The translations under genes were made by a program, and so were the position numbers. A DNA stretch of 64,000 nt. It comes from Ceratopteris richardii (lineage: Eukaryota; Streptophyta; Polypodiopsida; Polypodiales; Pteridaceae). A model generated the notes under the pieces. The model had not been told where the DNA came from and ran no database searches. It saw nothing but the letters and a program-made list of their open reading frames with translations. The first letter of the stretch is position 1. Every line of letters begins with the position of its first letter. The stretch covers positions 19,506,267 through 19,570,266 of the forward strand of contig CM035431.1 of assembly GCA_020310875.1 (NCBI GenBank). Direction: 5' to 3'. Of this stretch, positions 21,781 to 32,082 are shown one piece after another.

Positions 21781-23075
21781 TGACATCAGATCTTGCAATT
21801 ATGCTCTCCAATCTCTCTAACAATCCATCAAAGTGCAGTTGTGCCTTAGCTGAGCAAGAGTAGCTGAAGAGGCGACTGGCTTTAAACATGGTCTGAGCCA
21901 ATGCTACCATTTTAGCACAAAGCTTGGTTCTTTCTATCTCTAGATCAGCTCTAGGGTAGCATTTGTCATGATCTATCACATTTGGCCCATCTTAAATTCT
22001 TACCTGATATGCCTTAAGCATCATGTCTATGTCCTTAGGAGTGGGGTCAGCTAATAGTGATCCTAGTCTAGATGATGGTGGAATTGTATGAGGCAGGTTG
22101 GAAAGTGGTGGGTTAGGTGGTGATAGGGATGAAGGTGGTGGTGGTATATGAGAGTGTGTTTGAGAGGTGAGTTCAATAATTTTGGCTTTTGTTTCTCTTA
22201 TGCTCTCTTCTAGTTCACTTATATTCTTAGACCATTGTCTTTTCATCCTTTCTCGGATATGTTTCCAGGCTCTCATCCGTTTCTTGGTTATGCTCTCAAT
22301 TTCGCTAACCTTGGCACTCTTTTCTTGGCCTAACTTTGGTTCTACTGCAAAGCCTGAGCTCTAGTGACCACTTGCACTAGTGTAGTGGAAGTTACACTTC
22401 TTGTAGAGTCCACTACTAACCCAATAACGTTGATAGGAGTGATTTTCAGCATGTTATTAGGGTTCTTAGGGTAGTCTCGTAAGAGGTGCTCTTTTCTACA
22501 ATCTTGACAAAAGCCTTGAATTATCACAAATTGGTGTTGTGTGGCTGCAGACATAGGGCATTCACAAATGAAGTGATCTCCTTGACATCTGTAGCATGGT
22601 CCTCTCGAAAATGGGGGTCTTACTTGCCTAGGTTGAGGTCTAGGGTTGGGATTTGCGTACATGACATTTGCATACTCTGGCTCCCAACTAGTTTCACTCA
22701 GTTCTTCAGAATAGTAGGACTCATTATGCTCAAGTGACTGCATGTAGTAAGCCTGGGGTCTATCAATATTTGTAGAATAAAAACTTTGATCACTAGCGTC
22801 ACCTTCTGAGAGTAATGGAGTTACTGGAACTATAGCTCTATTTAGATTTTCTTCTGCAGCTACGTACTTTACTGGAATCACATTAGCTGGCGCAAGGGGT
22901 TGTTGTGCTAGAACTGGTTGAGGTCTTTACTACCCTTGATAGGCTGGTTGATAGTGTTGGTGGGGCCTACCATATTGCTGTGGTCGGTACTTGTTCTGGT
23001 ACCTACCCTATTGTGGATATGGTTGAAGGTAATTTTCTCTGATAGTTTGTTTGTTATATGGGCAGTCTTGTGCAA
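21781..23075 (-). pseudogene. gypsy G1 gag C-terminal part with zinc knuckles
   Basis: Read downward from 23075: the last half of a knuckle (AQDCPYN), a Gln/Tyr/Pro-rich spacer (YRPQQYGRPHQHYQPAYQ), an acidic Tyr-rich stretch, then CYRCQGDHFICEC (about 22605-22565) and CQDCRKEHLLRDY (about 22505-22465), where the last Cys is Tyr. A helical/basic stretch (MRAWKHIRERMKRQW), a Pro-rich hinge and a C-terminal block (KDIDMMLKAYQVRI, FDGLLERLESIIARSD) follow to 21781. The two later knuckles have spacing CX2CX3HX4C. This tail after the knuckles is unusual for gag, where protease normally follows. Confidence 0.7.
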
Positions 23076-23324
23076 TGTGAGGCTCTCCTCAAAACAAGAC
23101 ATATGAATGATGTGTGTGCCACTCTCCTCCTATCCATTTATATCCTCTTGTATCTAAAATAGAAGTGACCTGGAATGATCTAGCATCGCTATGTGGCCAG
23201 CATGCAACACTCATCCCCACTAACCATCAAATACCTTAGGATATACCCCCGAGCTTAGGACCTTGGCTAACTAGCCCTCATCCCACACACACAAGGAATG
23301 GTCTCTATAGACCAATGTCTGATA
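23076..23324 (-). repeat. 3' LTR of G2
   Basis: 249 bases from TGTGAGGCTCTCC to AATGTCTGATA on the plus strand. On the minus strand the terminal TG is mutated to TA, and the other copy retains TG. Matches 29210-29458. Confidence 0.9.
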
Positions 23325-23337
23325 CTCTCTCCCATTT
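23325..23337 (-). other. polypurine tract of G2
   Basis: The minus strand reads AAATGGGAGAGAG immediately before the LTR. It is the expected primer for plus-strand DNA synthesis. Confidence 0.75.
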
Positions 23338-23344
23338 CTGAAGA

Positions 23345-26300
23345 TCATTGTCCTCAATGATCAATGAGGGAAATTACTTGCGAACCAGAGCTGTTGATTC
23401 CCAAGTAGAGTCAGTAAGTGGTAATCCTCTCTAGGCTACCAGATACTCTTGGATGACACGATTCCTTAACCGTTTCTGTCTCCTATCTAGTATTCTGTCT
23501 GGAGAATGATCTGCTCTATCGGTTTCCTGCAAAGAAACAATACCCTCTATTAGATTATACTCCCTGGCTATATACTTTCTTAGTTTACTGACATACTAGA
23601 TGGACTCTGCAATCTGGAGGAAGCTCTAAGCGGTATGCAACTTCACTCAACTTCTTTACTATCTTCCAAGGTCCACAATACCTTGGTGATAGCTTACTAC
23701 ACTTCCCTGTGGACAATGAAGTAGATCTAGCTGGTACCTGAAGGAAGACTGGGTCTCCTTCCTCCAAGGATCTAGGAGATCTTTTCCTATCAGCATACTC
23801 TTTGGCTCTATCAGCTGCTTGCTGCATCTTGGCTTTAGCTTATTTCAAGGTTTGCTTGGAGATTTGCTAAGAACTCAGAAGCACTAGGACATTTCTTAGG
23901 CATTCATATGGTACTAGGAGCAGTGGGATTCATGCCATAGTTCATCTCAAAAGGAGACATCCCAGTCACCTTGTGAGGCCTATTGTTATAAGCAAACTCT
24001 ACTAGTGGCAAATAACTATCCCAATCTGTCTGTTTCTCAAACACATATGTCCTCAACATATCCTCTAGAATTTGGTTGACCCTCTCGGTCTGACCATCTG
24101 TCTGTGGATGATCACCACTACTCATTTTTAGTGACACTTTCAGTTTGTCAAATACAAACTTCTAGAATTGTCCTTTAAATTTGACATCCCTATCCAAGAC
24201 TATGGATGTCAGTAACCCATGCAATCTGAAAACATGATGGATAAACAACTCCGCTGCTTGTGGAGCTTCTATCGTCTCCTGCGTGGGTATAAAATGAGCC
24301 ATCTCGCTCAGTCTATCTACCACAACTAGGATCGTATCCCGCTTTCTTTGGGTCCGCAATAAACCCACTATGAAGTCCATGGATATACTATCCCAATTAT
24401 GATCTGGAACTTGTAAAGGATGTAGAAGACCTGGGGTCTTTACTCTTTCTGCTTTATTGACTTGGCACATAAAGCATTCTTGAACATAAGTATGGATATC
24501 TCTAGCTAATCCAGGCCATCAGAATGTTCTTCTAACAAGATGTATTATCTTGTCAACACTAGGATGTCCTGCGCAGGGAACATCATGGTTATCATGCATG
24601 ACTTTATTTCTCAAATCCCGTGAATCTGGCACACAAACCTTTCCTTTCTGCTTCACTATTCCATTCTCCTGTGAGAAATTAGAATACAGAATGGACTTGT
24701 TTGCTTTAGTAGAAGAAAAAACAAATGTATCATCACCACTGGATCTAACTATCTGTAACAAATGTGGATCTTCCACCTATGCTTCCTTAATTTCTTGAAG
24801 CAATGAGCTTTCTAAAACTGTAAAGATCATTTGATACATTATACAAGATAATGCATCAGCTACAATATTTTCTTTGCCTCTTCTATACAAGATTTCCATG
24901 TGAAATTCCTGCATGAGCTCAGCCCAACGAGCCTGTCGGCCTCGAAGATCTGGCTGACTACAAAAATACTTGAGTGTATGATGATCTGTGAGTACCTTAA
25001 AGTCCGCACCATAAAGATAGTGTCTCCAAACTTTAAGTGCATGCACCTCCGCATACAACCCTTGTTCATGCACCGGCCAATTGCGTTTGTGCACTACTTA
25101 ACTTCTTACTTTCAAAAGCTATTGGCCTTCCCTATTGACTTAAGACTGCGCCTATGGGTATGCTGGTAGCATCCGTTTCTAAATCCAATGGTTTCCGAGG
25201 ATCCACCACTTTGAGTGTAGGAGCCTCTGAAACAGCTTGTTTCAGAGTATCAAAACTCTCTTGCTGCTCTTGCTTCCATGCAAATGGAATTTTTCCTTGA
25301 AGCAAGTTCGTCATAGATGCTGCTATCAACGAATATGAAGAGATGAATTTTCGATAGAATGACCGTAACTGCCCCTCATCCTGAGGAGTAGGCCATGCTA
25401 AAATAACTGATACCTTCTTGGGATCCATCTAAACCCCATCCGCTGAAATCATATGCCCTAGATACTCTATCCTTGGAAGAAACAACTGTGTCTTCTCCGG
25501 ATTTACATACAGCTGCTTTTCTTTTAAAATATTCAACACAAATCTTAAATGATTTTCATGCTCATGCACAGTCCCACTATACACTAGTAAATCATCCACA
25601 AAATCAACAATACACTTTCCTATGAAAGGTCGTAAGATATCATTCATTAACATCATAAATGTAGCTGGAGCATTTGTCAAACCAAAGGGCATGACCAAAT
25701 ACTCATAATGACCAAAACTGGTCATGAAAGCTATCTTATATACATCATGATCTTTTACTCTAATCTGATGATAGCCACTCTTTAAATCTATCTTACTAAA
25801 CACAATGGCTCCACCTAGAGCATCCAAAAGATCATCAATTCGGGGCATGAGATATCTATGTTTAATAGTGATCTTATTGAGTGCTCGATAATCACACACA
25901 TCCTATAAGATCCATCCTTCTTCTTCACAAGAAGAACTGGTACGGCAAAGGGTGAATAGCTAGGTCTAATCAGCCCTTTTTGAAGATACTTGTCCACAAC
26001 CTTGCGGACTTCATTTTCCTCCTGCAAACTCATTCAAGATGGTGGCCGAGCGGTCGGACTCGCTCCTGGTGCCAATTTGATTCTATGCTCTATATTCCTA
26101 CAAGGAGGCAAACCTAATGGTAATTCCTTAAAAAAAAACTCTTGGAATTCTGCTCTCACTTCGGTTGAAAGTGCTGGAGCATTCCAATTTGAGTCTCCAT
26201 GACTGCATGAATCCATCTCAACATATGACAAATACATGAAATAAAGAAAATAGATATACGTACAATCAATTTTGAGCAACTTGATAGCAGTCACCAATCG

Positions 26301-27920
26301 TGTCTCTTGGAGATCTGGTTCTCCACGGATCAGTAATCTCCTTCCCTCATGCTCAAACTGATACACATGCAAAGCAAAATCAATGACTGGTTTCTTCCTC
26401 ACATGCCACTTGTTACTAAGAACTATGTCGAATCGAGCTAATCTTGCTATCTCAAAGTCCAAACTGTCCTCATAGGACTAGATTTGAATAGAAAGATCAA
26501 CTACTCGTCTATCCCAAGTCTCTGTTCTCTTCCCGTCGGCTAGCTCTACGGTATAAGTATAATCTGATTGTACCGTATCTAAGCATAATTTCTTGACTAA
26601 TCAGGAACTAATAACATTATGATTTGAACCTGTGTCAAAGAGTACCTTGAAAGGCTATCCTACCACGACTCCTCTCATGACAATAAGCTTAGTATCTGGG
26701 AACTGGTATCCTTTCTGTGCCACTGGCAAAAGCACAGCATCTGGCACAGTCAGAATCTTTTTAGTGACCGTCATGGCCACTATGGGAGATGATAATGGAG
26801 ATGGGGAATCCCTAAACTCGTCCTCACTCCCACCCCCTGCCTGAGTCGGATTTATGACTATGATGGTTGCTATCTTTTTCTTTTTAGGACAGTCCTTATA
26901 CAAGTGCTGCCCTAAGCAACCATAGCACAAACCCTCTTTCATTGCCTTCTCTTTCTACTGAGGGGTAAGGATAGATCGGTTATATGCCCTCTCAGCCAGA
27001 GCAGACACTTTTCTCTTTCCTCCTGAGACTGTCTGGATCATGTGCACCTGCTTAGCCTCCCTAGAAGGTTGTGCACTGACCAAACCAGGAGTCGAAGTAT
27101 GGAAAGGTCGTCTAACCCTAGTCCATAGGGATCTTTGACCCTGAGAACATGTGCTCCTGTGGTCTTCCTCATAAACCAAGGCCATCTCTATGGCGTGTGC
27201 CAAAGACTGACACCGCTCCTTCCTCACTAAAGGTCGGATAGTTTCTCTGAGTCCCAAAACAAACTTGTGGACTTGAAGAAATTCTAGAATGGTATCAGGT
27301 ACTTTAAGAACTACCTCTCTATACTTATCTTCGTATACCTGAACTGATTGATTCTTCTGACTAATGAAGAACCAAGTGTCTAGTGCTCTAGACCTTTCAT
27401 CAGGTGGTACAAAATTATTATAAAATAGGATTTTAAATTGATCCCATGTCACGGGCTCCTCCTTATCCTGCTCTATCTTACGCCATCACCTATGTGCGAC
27501 ATCCATAAGGTTATAAGTGGCCTGCTGAATCTTGTGCCTATCATCAGTGATATGACACAGGTAGAAGCACTGTTCCCACTTGCTGAGCCACTGCTCAATG
27601 GCGTCAGCAGTCCTAGCGCTAGTTGAGCCATGATATCTTGGCGGCTTAAGATCCTTAAGCTGCCATCTGGCTTCTCTAACTAAGACGCTATCTCTAAGGA
27701 CTTTTAAAGTTTGATGCTCATCTCGAGCATCTACCTCCATCTCTGGCAAATCAGAATCGAGTGGCTCTTCTTCTTTCTTGGAACCACGCACGTGTTCCAA
27801 GATATCCTAAAGAGAACTCTCTAATAATGAAATTCTATTATTCATGGCTTGAATTGGATCAACTAGAGGTTCAGGCATAAGGGTATTTGTCCTTGTAAGT
27901 GATGATGGTTCGGGTTCCAT
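23345..27920 (-). pseudogene. G2 gag-pol polyprotein with chromodomain, stops only
   Basis: The ATG at 27918-27920 begins EPEPSSLTRTN. The domains in order are capsid (27800-27000; WLSKWEQCFYLCHI, FYNNFVPPDERSRAL), zinc knuckle CYGCLGQHLYKDC (near 26925), protease DTGS (26625-26636), RT (26033-25430; [29 protein letters not shown] box), RNase H (25430-24830; VLTDHHTLKYF, VADALS), integrase (24780-23900; zinc region HDNHDVPCAGH...CFMC, core MDFIVGLL, LDRD, HPQTDGQTERVN) and a chromodomain (about 23500-23400; RVIQEYLVA, STWES). About a dozen internal stops each lie one transition from Gln, Arg or Trp; frameshifts are few (near 25900, 25100, 23590). This is the best preserved gag-pol of the window. 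Confidence 0.9.
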
Positions 27921-29195
27921 GCTAGGACTAAAGACAAATAACTTTTCTTTTGGTTTTCTCTCTTTTTTTTTTATACACTAATCAAACGTATATACTAGTG
28001 GCAAGCGGAAAAAGAACCAATCAAAGCCTTTTCTTAACAGAAAAAGTTAAAAGAAAGAAACTTTAATATGTTTCCTAAACTTCAATGCACATGCATGCTA
28101 ATTTTTAGAAATTTCAGCAGCCTAACGACGTCACTTTAAAATTCGAAATAATTTCAAAAATCTTCAAGCATTCAACAAAATCAAGTCATCAGTGTCAGCA
28201 GGCACAATCTATTTTATCTTCTCAACAAACACCTGCAGTTGAAAACTTTTTCAAGTATGTTGTTGGGCTCTATAGGCCCTCGATCAATATATATATATAT
28301 TTCTCTTGTCGATACCTGTCGATACTTACCACCTACAAGAAAAGCTCAAGCAGCGAACATACATCTCCACTAACGCTCTACTTACATCATCCTACGCGTA
28401 ATGCAAGAATACTTCTAACATGCCCAATCAACAGAATAATCAATCAAATATTGACTAAATACTTATCTAAGCTTCTTTTGATATTCTTGAAGCATCCAAT
28501 TGAAGAGCTACGGGTAGACTATTCACTCCCTTTGGTTCGTGGATCGCATAAGTCTTCAAGAACTGCTTCGTTGGAGGTGCTCGATGAAGAACAGTCCACT
28601 TCCAATCTCTTTTGTAGGGAATATCTGGACCCAAAGTATGGGTTATAGCCACTCCTTGGAAAGATCTCTGAGAGAGCTTTCTAACAAGCCCAAGAACTCC
28701 AAATTTGGATAAGAATTGACTAGTTATGGACAATTTGGTGAAGCTTGGTACTCAAAAACTGGAATTAAAGAAGCTTTGGCTATGGCCTCCTCAAAATTTT
28801 TGCCTTCTCTTCTTTGTGAATGCACACAGAGCTGCCAATTAATCCCATACGTCATGTTCAACAGCTCACCAAGCGCCTTTTTATAAAGAACTTCTTCCTT
28901 AAGATTCTCAATAACAAGGAAGAGAAGGTCTCTCTCCCTCTCTCCTCGTGGGAAGTCAATAAGGTGCTCGTGGGACTGTAGCCTCCCTCACTGTGTTCTC
29001 TCTTCGTGGGCGGTCAAGAAGCACCTGCGAGCGCCTGCCAATTTGTACTCTCTCCCCTTCTTTTGCTACAACGCGACCACAGAGGCAAAAACGCACGCCC
29101 ACCTCTCTTCCTCCTCGAACAGCTGTTGAAAAGAAAACATGCACCAATGCTTCTTCTCCACGCGATTTCTCTCCCAAATTGGCTAAAGAAAACTT
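27921..29195 (-). other. leader of G2 between primer site and gag
   Basis: About 1.27 kb without gag or pol similarity. It has a T-rich stretch near 27960, a short TA run near 28292, and a more GC-rich segment with CT/GA blocks next to the primer site (28920-29190). An 88-codon minus-strand frame (28733-28467) shows no known motif. Confidence 0.6.
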
Positions 29196-29207
29196 GCTCT
29201 GATACCA
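29196..29207 (-). other. primer-binding site of G2, tRNA-iMet type
   Basis: The minus strand reads TGGTATCAGAGC, an exact match to the usual plant initiator tRNA-Met site, two bases inside the 5' LTR. Confidence 0.9.
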
Positions 29208-29209
29208 AG

Positions 29210-29458
29210 TGTGAGGCTCTCCTCAAAACAAGACATATGAATGATTTGTGTGTCACTCTCCTCCCATCTATTTATATCCTCTTGTATCTAAAATAGCTTT
29301 GATCTAGAATGATCTAGCATCTCCATGTGGCCAGCATGCAACACTCATCCCCACTAACCATCAAATACCTTAGGATATACCCCCGAGCTTAGGACCTTGG
29401 CTAACTAGCCCTCGTCCCACACACACAAGGAATGGTCTCTATAGACTAATGTCTGACA
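29210..29458 (-). repeat. 5' LTR of G2
   Basis: 249 bases with intact TG...CA termini, TGTCAGACATTAG at the minus-strand start. Paired with 23076-23324. Confidence 0.9.
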
Positions 29459-29467
29459 TGTAGTGTG

Positions 29468-30156
29468 TGTCATGGACAAGGAAACCATCTATACCTTAGA
29501 TTCCATGTCAATTTCTATATCTCATGATTGTCTTAGAGTTTGGAGAAACTAATGCTTCCATTGCGTCCGAAACGTGGCAAAACCCCAAGATCGACTGCCT
29601 ATTTACTGAATTCTGACACCCAGATGTCCTCATTCAAGTCGATGACATCATGATGACATCATAAAGTCGCAACCGCCCTTGGGAACGGCCCTTGAAAACC
29701 TATATAAGGAGCGGTTGGCCACATTCATAATCAGTCTTGCCAATACCAGTCTTGGGAGCTCAAGGAGTCGTGGCCGCCAAGTAAGTACTCTTCAAGTTCC
29801 AGTTCTAGTTCTTGTCTTGTTCCTTGTTCTAGTCTAGTTCTTGGACATCCTATCTTGTCCCCTGGTAATCTTGTAGTACGAGATCCTGTCGAGTTCTTTC
29901 GTGTATCTAGTTCATCTCCCAGAACGGACTTCTTGTAATCCAGACATCTTGCCTCATACTTACGATCCCGGGTTTGATCTCCTGTATCATCTTTAGTCCA
30001 GTTTTCCATACCTATTGGTCGCGGGTTGTGGGACGTCTTGTATAAGCAATGTCTTCTTGTATTATTTCCCCTGCGTTGGTGTTCTTGTAATCATAAGTGT
30101 ATTTCCGAAATCTTGTCTACTGTAGTCAGAGAGCACAATCTAGTGCTCCCCTGACA
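29468..30156 (+). repeat. 5' LTR of the TR-GAG element
   Basis: Starts TGTCATGGACAAGG and ends CTCCCCTGACA. It holds a TATATAAG box at 29701-29708 and tandem GATGACATCAT words just upstream, a possible bZIP-like site. Many TCTTGT/AGTTCT repeats follow the TATA box. TTTTGGCAAGACTACC directly after the LTR is the likely primer site, but I could not assign its tRNA. Confidence 0.9.
29701..29708 (+). promoter_or_regulatory. TATA box in TR-GAG 5' LTR
   Basis: TATATAAG with the context CCTATATAAGGAGCGG. It is conserved at 31619-31626 in the other LTR and lies about 60 bases after the doubled TGACATCA words. Confidence 0.6.
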
Positions 30157-30191
30157 TTTTGGCAAGACTACCTTCATCAAGACCAAGAACC

Positions 30192-31312
30192 ATGGAGATT
30201 ATTCGAGAAGAATTTTTTTCTGCACTTAAAGTAATTCAACAACAAGTCCAAGAGATACGAGAGAACCAACAGAGGATTCTACAACAGAGTATTCAAGATG
30301 TAATCACAGAACTTTAGAGGCAAATCCAAGAGCTGCAATCTTCTTCAAGTACCCCCTGACAAGTAACATGAAGAAAAGTCCAAAAGTGAGCATGCTTGAG
30401 AAATTTGATGGGACGAGAGTAAAGTTTCGAGGATTTGTGCAATAAGTAAAGCTATTCATAAGGATGCAACCAGATAGGTACCCAGATGATGCTTCTCAAG
30501 TAGGACTCATAGCAACTCTATTATGTGGTCCTACTCTTTCATGGTTTGCACCTATCCTTGAGAAGGACATGGATATTTTGCATGATTTCAAGGCCTTTAT
30601 TCAAGAGTTCACATCCTCATTTGGAGATACCAATTGTTCACGTGTTGCCGAAACAAAGCTAAGCAAGCTACATCAAGGAAATAGGCCTGCATCTACGTAT
30701 GCATCAGAATTCAGACAAATCATTTGTGACCTCACATGGCATGAGAATTATTTTATCAACCAATTTCGATGGGGCTTACGTGATGATGTTAAGGAACTCA
30801 TGCTAACCACGCCCAAGGTAAATACTTTGAATGAATTCATGAATCAAGCAATTGAATGTGATAATAGGTTGTTTGAGAGAAAGCAAGAGAAGAAGACTTC
30901 TATTAGAGATCGAGAATACAACTTTACTTCTATTCCACAACAACATATGCTCGAGGAAATGCAACCAGAACCCATGCCATTGGATCACATCATGGTCAGA
31001 CCACTTACAACAAAGGAAAGACAATATCGAAAGGATAATGGATTATGCTTTTATTGTGGAGAGCATGATCATATGGTATTCAAATTTCCTAAGAAAACGA
31101 AACAAGTTGGGATTAGAACTTCCACAATCACCATCCCACATCAGAAGGACCATCATCAGGGTCAAAAGAATAATGCAGCTCATCACGAGAATCATACCCT
31201 TGATTCTGTACCTCGATATACTACAAACCCTTTCCAGTTTCATCATGGATATCCATCATCATCTTGTTCGAGTACCACATATCAAGAACTCTACAAAGAC
31301 CAAGAGTTATGA
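30192..31312 (+). pseudogene. gag of the TR-GAG element
   Basis: The ATG at 30192 starts EIIREEFFSALKVIQQQVQE, a coiled-coil-like N-terminus, up to TAG at 30315. After a frame change the capsid resumes with LEKFDGTRVKFRGFVQ, a TAA, then MQPDRYPDDASQVGLIATLL, LSWFAPILEKD, FIQEFTSSFGD and LSKLHQGNRPASTYASEF, a typical retrotransposon gag. The zinc knuckle CFYCGEHDHMVFKF (31046-31087) has lost its fourth ligand (Cys to Phe). The 282-residue main frame ends at 31312, shortly before the polypurine tract, so no pol was ever there in this copy. The two in-frame stops are one C-to-T change from Gln codons. Confidence 0.85.
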
Positions 31313-31373
31313 AGATTCAAGTCCTAGAAGATCTCAGAGTCACATAACCGCTCCTCGTGGAACTCGTCGCTTG

Positions 31374-31385
31374 AGGAGGAGGTGA
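31374..31385 (+). other. polypurine tract of the TR-GAG element
   Basis: GAGGAGGAGGTGA-like purine run immediately before the 3' LTR at 31386. Its retention supports an element that was replicated in its present gag-only form. Confidence 0.8.
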
Positions 31386-32077
31386 TGTCATGGACAAGGA
31401 AACCATCTATACCTTAGATTCCATGTCAATTTCTATATCTCATGATTAGCTTAGATTTTGGGGAAACTAATGCTTCCATTGCATCTAAAACGTGGCAAAA
31501 CCCCAAGATCGACTGTCTATTTACTGAATTCTGACACCCGGAGGTCCTGATTCAAGTCGATGACATCATGATGACATCATAAAGTCGCAACCGCCCTTGG
31601 GAACCATCCTTGAAAACCTATATAAGGAGCGGTTGGCCACATTCATAATCAGTCTTGCCAATACCAGTCTTGGGAGCTCAAGGAGTCGTGGCCGCCAAGT
31701 AAGTACTCTTCAAGTTCTAGTTCTAGTTCTTGTCTTGTTCCTTGTTTTAGTCTAGTTCTTGGACATCCTATCTTGTCCCCTGGTAATCTCGTAGTACAAG
31801 ATCTTGTCGAGTTCTTTCGTGTATCCAGTTCATCTCCTAGAAGGGACTTCTTGTAATCCAGACATCTTGTCTCATACTTACGATCCTAGGTTGTGGGATC
31901 TCCTGTATAATCTTTAGTCCAGTTTTCCATACCTATTGGTCCCGGGTTGTGGGACGTCTTGTATGAGCAACGTCTTCTTGTATTATTTCCCCTATGTGGA
32001 TGTTCTTGTAATCATAAGTGTATTTTCGACATCTTGTCTACTGTAGTTAGAGAGCACAATCTAGTGCTCCCCAGACA
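31386..32077 (+). repeat. 3' LTR of the TR-GAG element
   Basis: 692 bases from TGTCATGGACAAGG to CTCCCCAGACA with the TATATAAG box at 31619-31626. It differs from the 5' LTR by scattered substitutions and a short insertion near 31893. Confidence 0.9.
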
Positions 32078-32082
32078 ATGTG

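Larger units (their letters stand above)
23076..29458 (-). mobile_element. Ty3/gypsy chromovirus G2, complete structure, dead coding
   Basis: Both 249-base LTRs, primer-binding site, gag-pol with all domains and polypurine tract are present in 6383 bases. The LTRs differ at about 14 positions by eye. Flanks TGCAA (23071-23075) and TGTAG (29459-29463) fit one five-base target duplication with a transition in each copy. It inserted into the gag zinc knuckle of G1. The C-terminal chromodomain places it among chromoviruses, and the short LTR and tRNA-iMet primer fit Reina-like groups, though the clade is uncertain. Confidence 0.9.
29468..32077 (+). mobile_element. gag-only LTR element (TR-GAG type)
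   Basis: Two LTRs of 689 and 692 bases, about 96% alike by eye, enclose only 1229 bases. The interior has a gag (30192-31312) and a polypurine tract but no protease, RT, RNase H or integrase. Such terminal-repeat elements with only a gag domain are known in plants as TR-GAG and depend on proteins of an autonomous gypsy partner. Flanks GTGTG (29463-29467) and ATGTG (32078-32082) fit a target duplication with one change. It inserted nine bases from the right end of G2, in what remains of G1 gag. Confidence 0.88.
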
